Assembly: GCF_003633755.1 (NCBI RefSeq)
Contig: NZ_RBIL01000001.1
Span: forward strand, 667,426 to 731,425
Source of the DNA: Solirubrobacter pauli
GTDB lineage: Bacteria > Actinomycetota > Thermoleophilia > Solirubrobacterales > Solirubrobacteraceae
Reading direction: 5' to 3'
Length of the DNA stretch: 64,000 nucleotides
Shown here: positions 61,749-64,000 of the stretch, piece after piece
Layout: every line of letters starts with the position of its first letter
Position numbering within the stretch: position 1 is the stretch's first letter
Program-made: the position numbers and the translations under genes
The notes under the pieces: model-generated
Database searches by the model: none
Told to the model about the DNA's origin: nothing
Seen by the model: the letters and a program-made list of their open reading frames with translations, nothing else

Positions 61749-62177
61749 GTGGGCCGAGGGCTGAAGCCGAAGCCGGAGGACGAGCAGATCTTAAAGTCCG
61801 TGCGCGGCGGGTCGCTCTCGATGCCCCTGTGGGGCGTGTCGCTGTCGGAAGACTTTGCGCGTGCGCACGGCGAGCAGTGGTTGTTCGTCACACAAGGCGC
61901 CTTCCACGGCGTTCCGGCCTGGCAGCACTCGGGCATCAAGCAGGGCGAGCGCGAACTGATCGTCGGCGGTGTTTACGAGGTGCTCGATGCGGCGCGCATC
62001 ACAACTGTGCCGTCCGTGGTGCGGCTTCGTGAAATCGGGAGCCTGTGGCCGCCGGCCCAGCACACGCCCGGCACCTGGTCGGTCGAGGAACGATGGGACT
62101 GCGGCGCGCTGAATCGTCCACCCGTAACGTACACGAATGACGACGGAGCGGACGCGGGCGCGGCGGCAGCGAATTAG
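61749..62177 (+). CDS. Hypothetical protein
   Basis: A 142-residue protein with a beta-rich middle (QWLFVTQGAFHGVPAW, ELIVGGVYEVLDA) and an acidic end. The start (GTG) lies shortly after the upstream gene. No motif for metal or nucleotide binding is seen. Confidence 0.5.
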   Translation: MGRGLKPKPEDEQILKSVRGGSLSMPLWGVSLSEDFARAHGEQWLFVTQGAFHGVPAWQHSGIKQGERELIVGGVYEVLDAARITTVPSVVRLREIGSLWPPAQHTPGTWSVEERWDCGALNRPPVTYTNDDGADAGAAAAN

Positions 62178-62307
62178 CTCTCCCTCCTCGCCCGTGCCTT
62201 TGATGCTCCATACCGTACATCGGAGGTCCAAGCGTTCACGTGGGCTCGGGCCTCGCGGCGACGAGCGGGCACCGGCGGTGTCGCCTGCCGGACGACTCGG
62301 GTGGTGG

Positions 62308-62862
62308 TCAGGGACGCTCGGCGATCCACTGCTCGAGCCGTGACCGGTCCAGCCGCTCGAGCGCCGGGTAAAGGTCCGAGGAGACCGTGACGAAGCGGCG
62401 CAGTTCCTCCCGATGGTCGCTGTCGCTATAGACCCGGGTGGGATGTCCGACGCCGTGCAGCTCACCGTCAACGGTCGTCTCGTCCAGGATCTTCAGGAGC
62501 TCGCCGAGAGTCGGTAGCTCAGCGAGCTCTGCGATCGGCGATCTGAACGGGATCTCGTCGTCGTTGGTGACCACGATGCGGAAGCGACCGTCGGTCGTCG
62601 GCACCGCGTACACCGATGAGATCCCTCCCCCGCCCGGACGACCGGCGTCGGTCTCCACGTCGGCGAGCTCATACGCAGGCACGTCGATGTCGCCGTGGGG
62701 GTCGGGCTCGACGCCGGCCGGCAACGCGACCCAGCCCGGGAGTTGCTGGTCGTTCCCGGCCAACGCCCACCCCGGCACTGTGCTCGTAGGCGAGCTCGAT
62801 TGCCGGCGCCACGCAAGCAGTTCGTCGGAGGGGGGCCAGGTAGCGTCGGTCGGTGCAGACAT
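62308..62862 (-). CDS. Hypothetical protein (SUKH/SMI1-like outline)
   Basis: A 184-residue acidic protein. WPPSDELLAWRR and later IYAVPTT-like and GELLKILDE segments recall immunity-type SMI1/KNR4 (SUKH) proteins, but the match is weak. The ATG has GCAGGA upstream and was preferred to a longer frame that overlaps a Pro/Arg-rich region. It is divergent from the gene at the right edge. Confidence 0.45.
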   Translation of the reverse strand: MSAPTDATWPPSDELLAWRRQSSSPTSTVPGWALAGNDQQLPGWVALPAGVEPDPHGDIDVPAYELADVETDAGRPGGGGISSVYAVPTTDGRFRIVVTNDDEIPFRSPIAELAELPTLGELLKILDETTVDGELHGVGHPTRVYSDSDHREELRRFVTVSSDLYPALERLDRSRLEQWIAERP

Positions 62863-63005
62863 CGCCGCATCCTGCCAGCCCTTGATCATCGGCGGCGCCA
62901 GTGAAGCGCCACCGGGACGGCCCGTCCGAGGTGTGGCCGCGGCTGGTGTCGCACGTCGCCGCGACACCCGTCAGGATTTCCTCCCGTCAAGCGACCTTGG
63001 ATGCG

Positions 63006-64000
63006 ATGACGCGAATCTACATCCCGTCTCACGGCGCGCAGGACTGGCGCTGGCTGTTGGCCAAACCCCGCCTGCACTGGCGCCACGGCGCGTCCGCGAA
63101 AGCGCTCGCCGACAGCTGGGAAGCCGGCGACCCGTGGCCGGCCGAGATCCGGTCCGCGCTGGCGGCCAGCGGCTTCGGCGAACTCGAGTTGTTGTTCGCC
63201 GCCCCGGAGCACGAGACGCCGCTGCCCGGGGGTTCACGCGCATCACAGACCGACCTGCTGGTGCTCGCCCGACGCCCGGCAGGCGACCAGATCGTGTTCG
63301 CGGTCGAGGGCAAGGTCAACGAGCCGTTCGGCGACCACGCTGTCGATCAGTGGCGGGTCCAGAGCGACAGCCAGGGCCGCAAGGACCGGCTGGCGTTCCT
63401 GCTTGACCGGCTGGGTCTTGCCGACGACGCTTCGGTGGCGAGCCTGCGCTACCAGCTGCTGCACCGCACGGTCGCCGCGCTGCTCGAAGCCGAGCGCTTC
63501 GGGGCGCCTGAGGCCGTGATGCTCGTGCACTCGTTCAGTGCAACCGCCGAATGGCGTGACGACTACGTGAGCTTCGCGCGCGCCCTCGGCGCCGACCCCG
63601 ACGAGCAGCCGATCGTGCCCGCGCAGGTGCCGGGCGACGTGACCCTGCATCTCGGCTGGGTCACCGGGCCCGTTGAGCCTGACGTCCCAGGTCAGCGGCT
63701 CGGCGCGCGCTTTGACCGGGCCGTGCGGCTCGCCCGCGAGCTCCACGCGGCGCAACAGCGAAAGGGCACGCAGATCCCGTACCTCGCGCACCTGCTGGGC
63801 GTCGCATCGCTGGTGCTCGAGGACGGCGGATCAGAGGACGAGGCGATCGCGGGGCTGCTGCACGACGCCGTCGAGGACCAGGGGGGCGCCCGGACGCTGC
63901 GCGAGATCGAGCAGCTCTTCGGACGCGAAGTCGCCCACATCGTCGCCGCCTGCTCGGACACCGACGTGGTCCCCAAGCCGCCGTGGCGTGAGCGCAAGGA
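63006..64000 (+). CDS. PD-(D/E)XK-like (DUF6946-like) domain fused to a RelA/SpoT-type HD domain (partial)
   Basis: The frame is open to the right edge, giving at least 331 residues. The first 200 residues have TDLLVLARRPAGD and VFAVEGKVNEPFG (D...E-x-K), then LRYQLLHRTVAALLEA and MLVHSFS, the outline of a PD-(D/E)XK-like DUF6946 domain. From about residue 235 follow YLAHLLGVASLVL and GLLHDAVED near residue 284, then FGREVAHIVAACSD: the HD domain of ppGpp hydrolases. The fusion suggests control of nucleotide alarmones or cleavage as part of a defence or stress system. The start ATG is clear. Confidence 0.7.
   Translation, partial: MTRIYIPSHGAQDWRWLLAKPRLHWRHGASAKALADSWEAGDPWPAEIRSALAASGFGELELLFAAPEHETPLPGGSRASQTDLLVLARRPAGDQIVFAVEGKVNEPFGDHAVDQWRVQSDSQGRKDRLAFLLDRLGLADDASVASLRYQLLHRTVAALLEAERFGAPEAVMLVHSFSATAEWRDDYVSFARALGADPDEQPIVPAQVPGDVTLHLGWVTGPVEPDVPGQRLGARFDRAVRLARELHAAQQRKGTQIPYLAHLLGVASLVLEDGGSEDEAIAGLLHDAVEDQGGARTLREIEQLFGREVAHIVAACSDTDVVPKPPWRERK

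Noticed and set aside
62508-62580. GGTAGCTCAG, a tRNA D-arm-like string
   Set aside because: No T-arm or acceptor stem follows at the right distance, and it lies inside a minus-strand coding gene.

Overview
The window is GC-rich (roughly two thirds G+C or more by eye). It has densely packed genes, many ATGA/GTGA stop-start overlaps, GTG/TTG starts and frequent GAAAGGAG-type ribosome binding sites. This suggests a high-GC actinobacterium. The secreted beta-propeller, Excalibur and Vps62-like proteins resemble those of Thermoleophilia/Solirubrobacterales, but that placement is inference. No rRNA, tRNA, ribosomal protein or integrase gene was seen. A conjugation-type secretion operon, ParA/ParB with a parS-like site, a primase-polymerase and a set of recombination enzymes together point to a large conjugative plasmid, or less likely an integrative element.

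Region 1 (0-3.7 kb): the tail of a secreted protein, two small genes, and a minus-strand GHKL ATPase fused to a PD-(D/E)XK nuclease-like domain, which may be a defence gene. Region 2 (4.0-14.4 kb): one plus-strand operon for a type IV secretion / conjugation machine. In order: pilin-like protein, VirB6/TrbL-like membrane protein, VirB3/PrgI-like protein, VirB4 ATPase, CpaE/MinD-like ATPase, SpoIIM-like membrane protein, a membrane-anchored helper, and a VirD4-type coupling ATPase carrying a C-terminal replication-relaxation-like domain. Region 3 (14.8-16.8 kb): a compact minus-strand cluster that reads as a graspetide (ATP-grasp, omega-ester peptide) pathway. It has two paralogous, overlapping precursor peptides, an ATP-grasp ligase and a three-helix membrane protein. 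This is the most interesting system in the window. Region 4 (16.8-20.6 kb): a HEPN-like protein, parS-like site, parA, parB, and a gene-free stretch rich in palindromes.

Region 5 (20.6-39.2 kb): the plasmid maintenance block. It holds small proteins, an OmpR-type response regulator, an HNH-like protein, a primase-polymerase, a UvrD-type helicase, a Rad52-like annealing protein, a RecB/Cas4-like nuclease, a SNF2-type helicase, a MoxR AAA+ with a metallopeptidase-like/VWA partner, a large ParB-like protein, an HTH/zinc-ribbon protein and a membrane-anchored transglycosylase/M15 peptidase (VirB1-like). Hairpins separate several of these genes.

Region 6 (39.4-64 kb): an accessory region with genes on both strands. 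It contains secreted proteins (beta-propeller, Excalibur-NucA/B nuclease, Vps62-like), an EVE-domain protein, at least five PD-(D/E)XK-type proteins, a winged-helix/basic-linker protein, a degenerate ADP-ribosylglycohydrolase, a GmrSD-like DUF262/DUF1524 nuclease, and at the right edge a nuclease-like domain fused to a RelA/SpoT-type HD domain. Three otherwise recognisable genes here are broken by frameshifts, which means either decay or assembly error. All functional calls rest on motifs read directly from the sequence; no database search was run.
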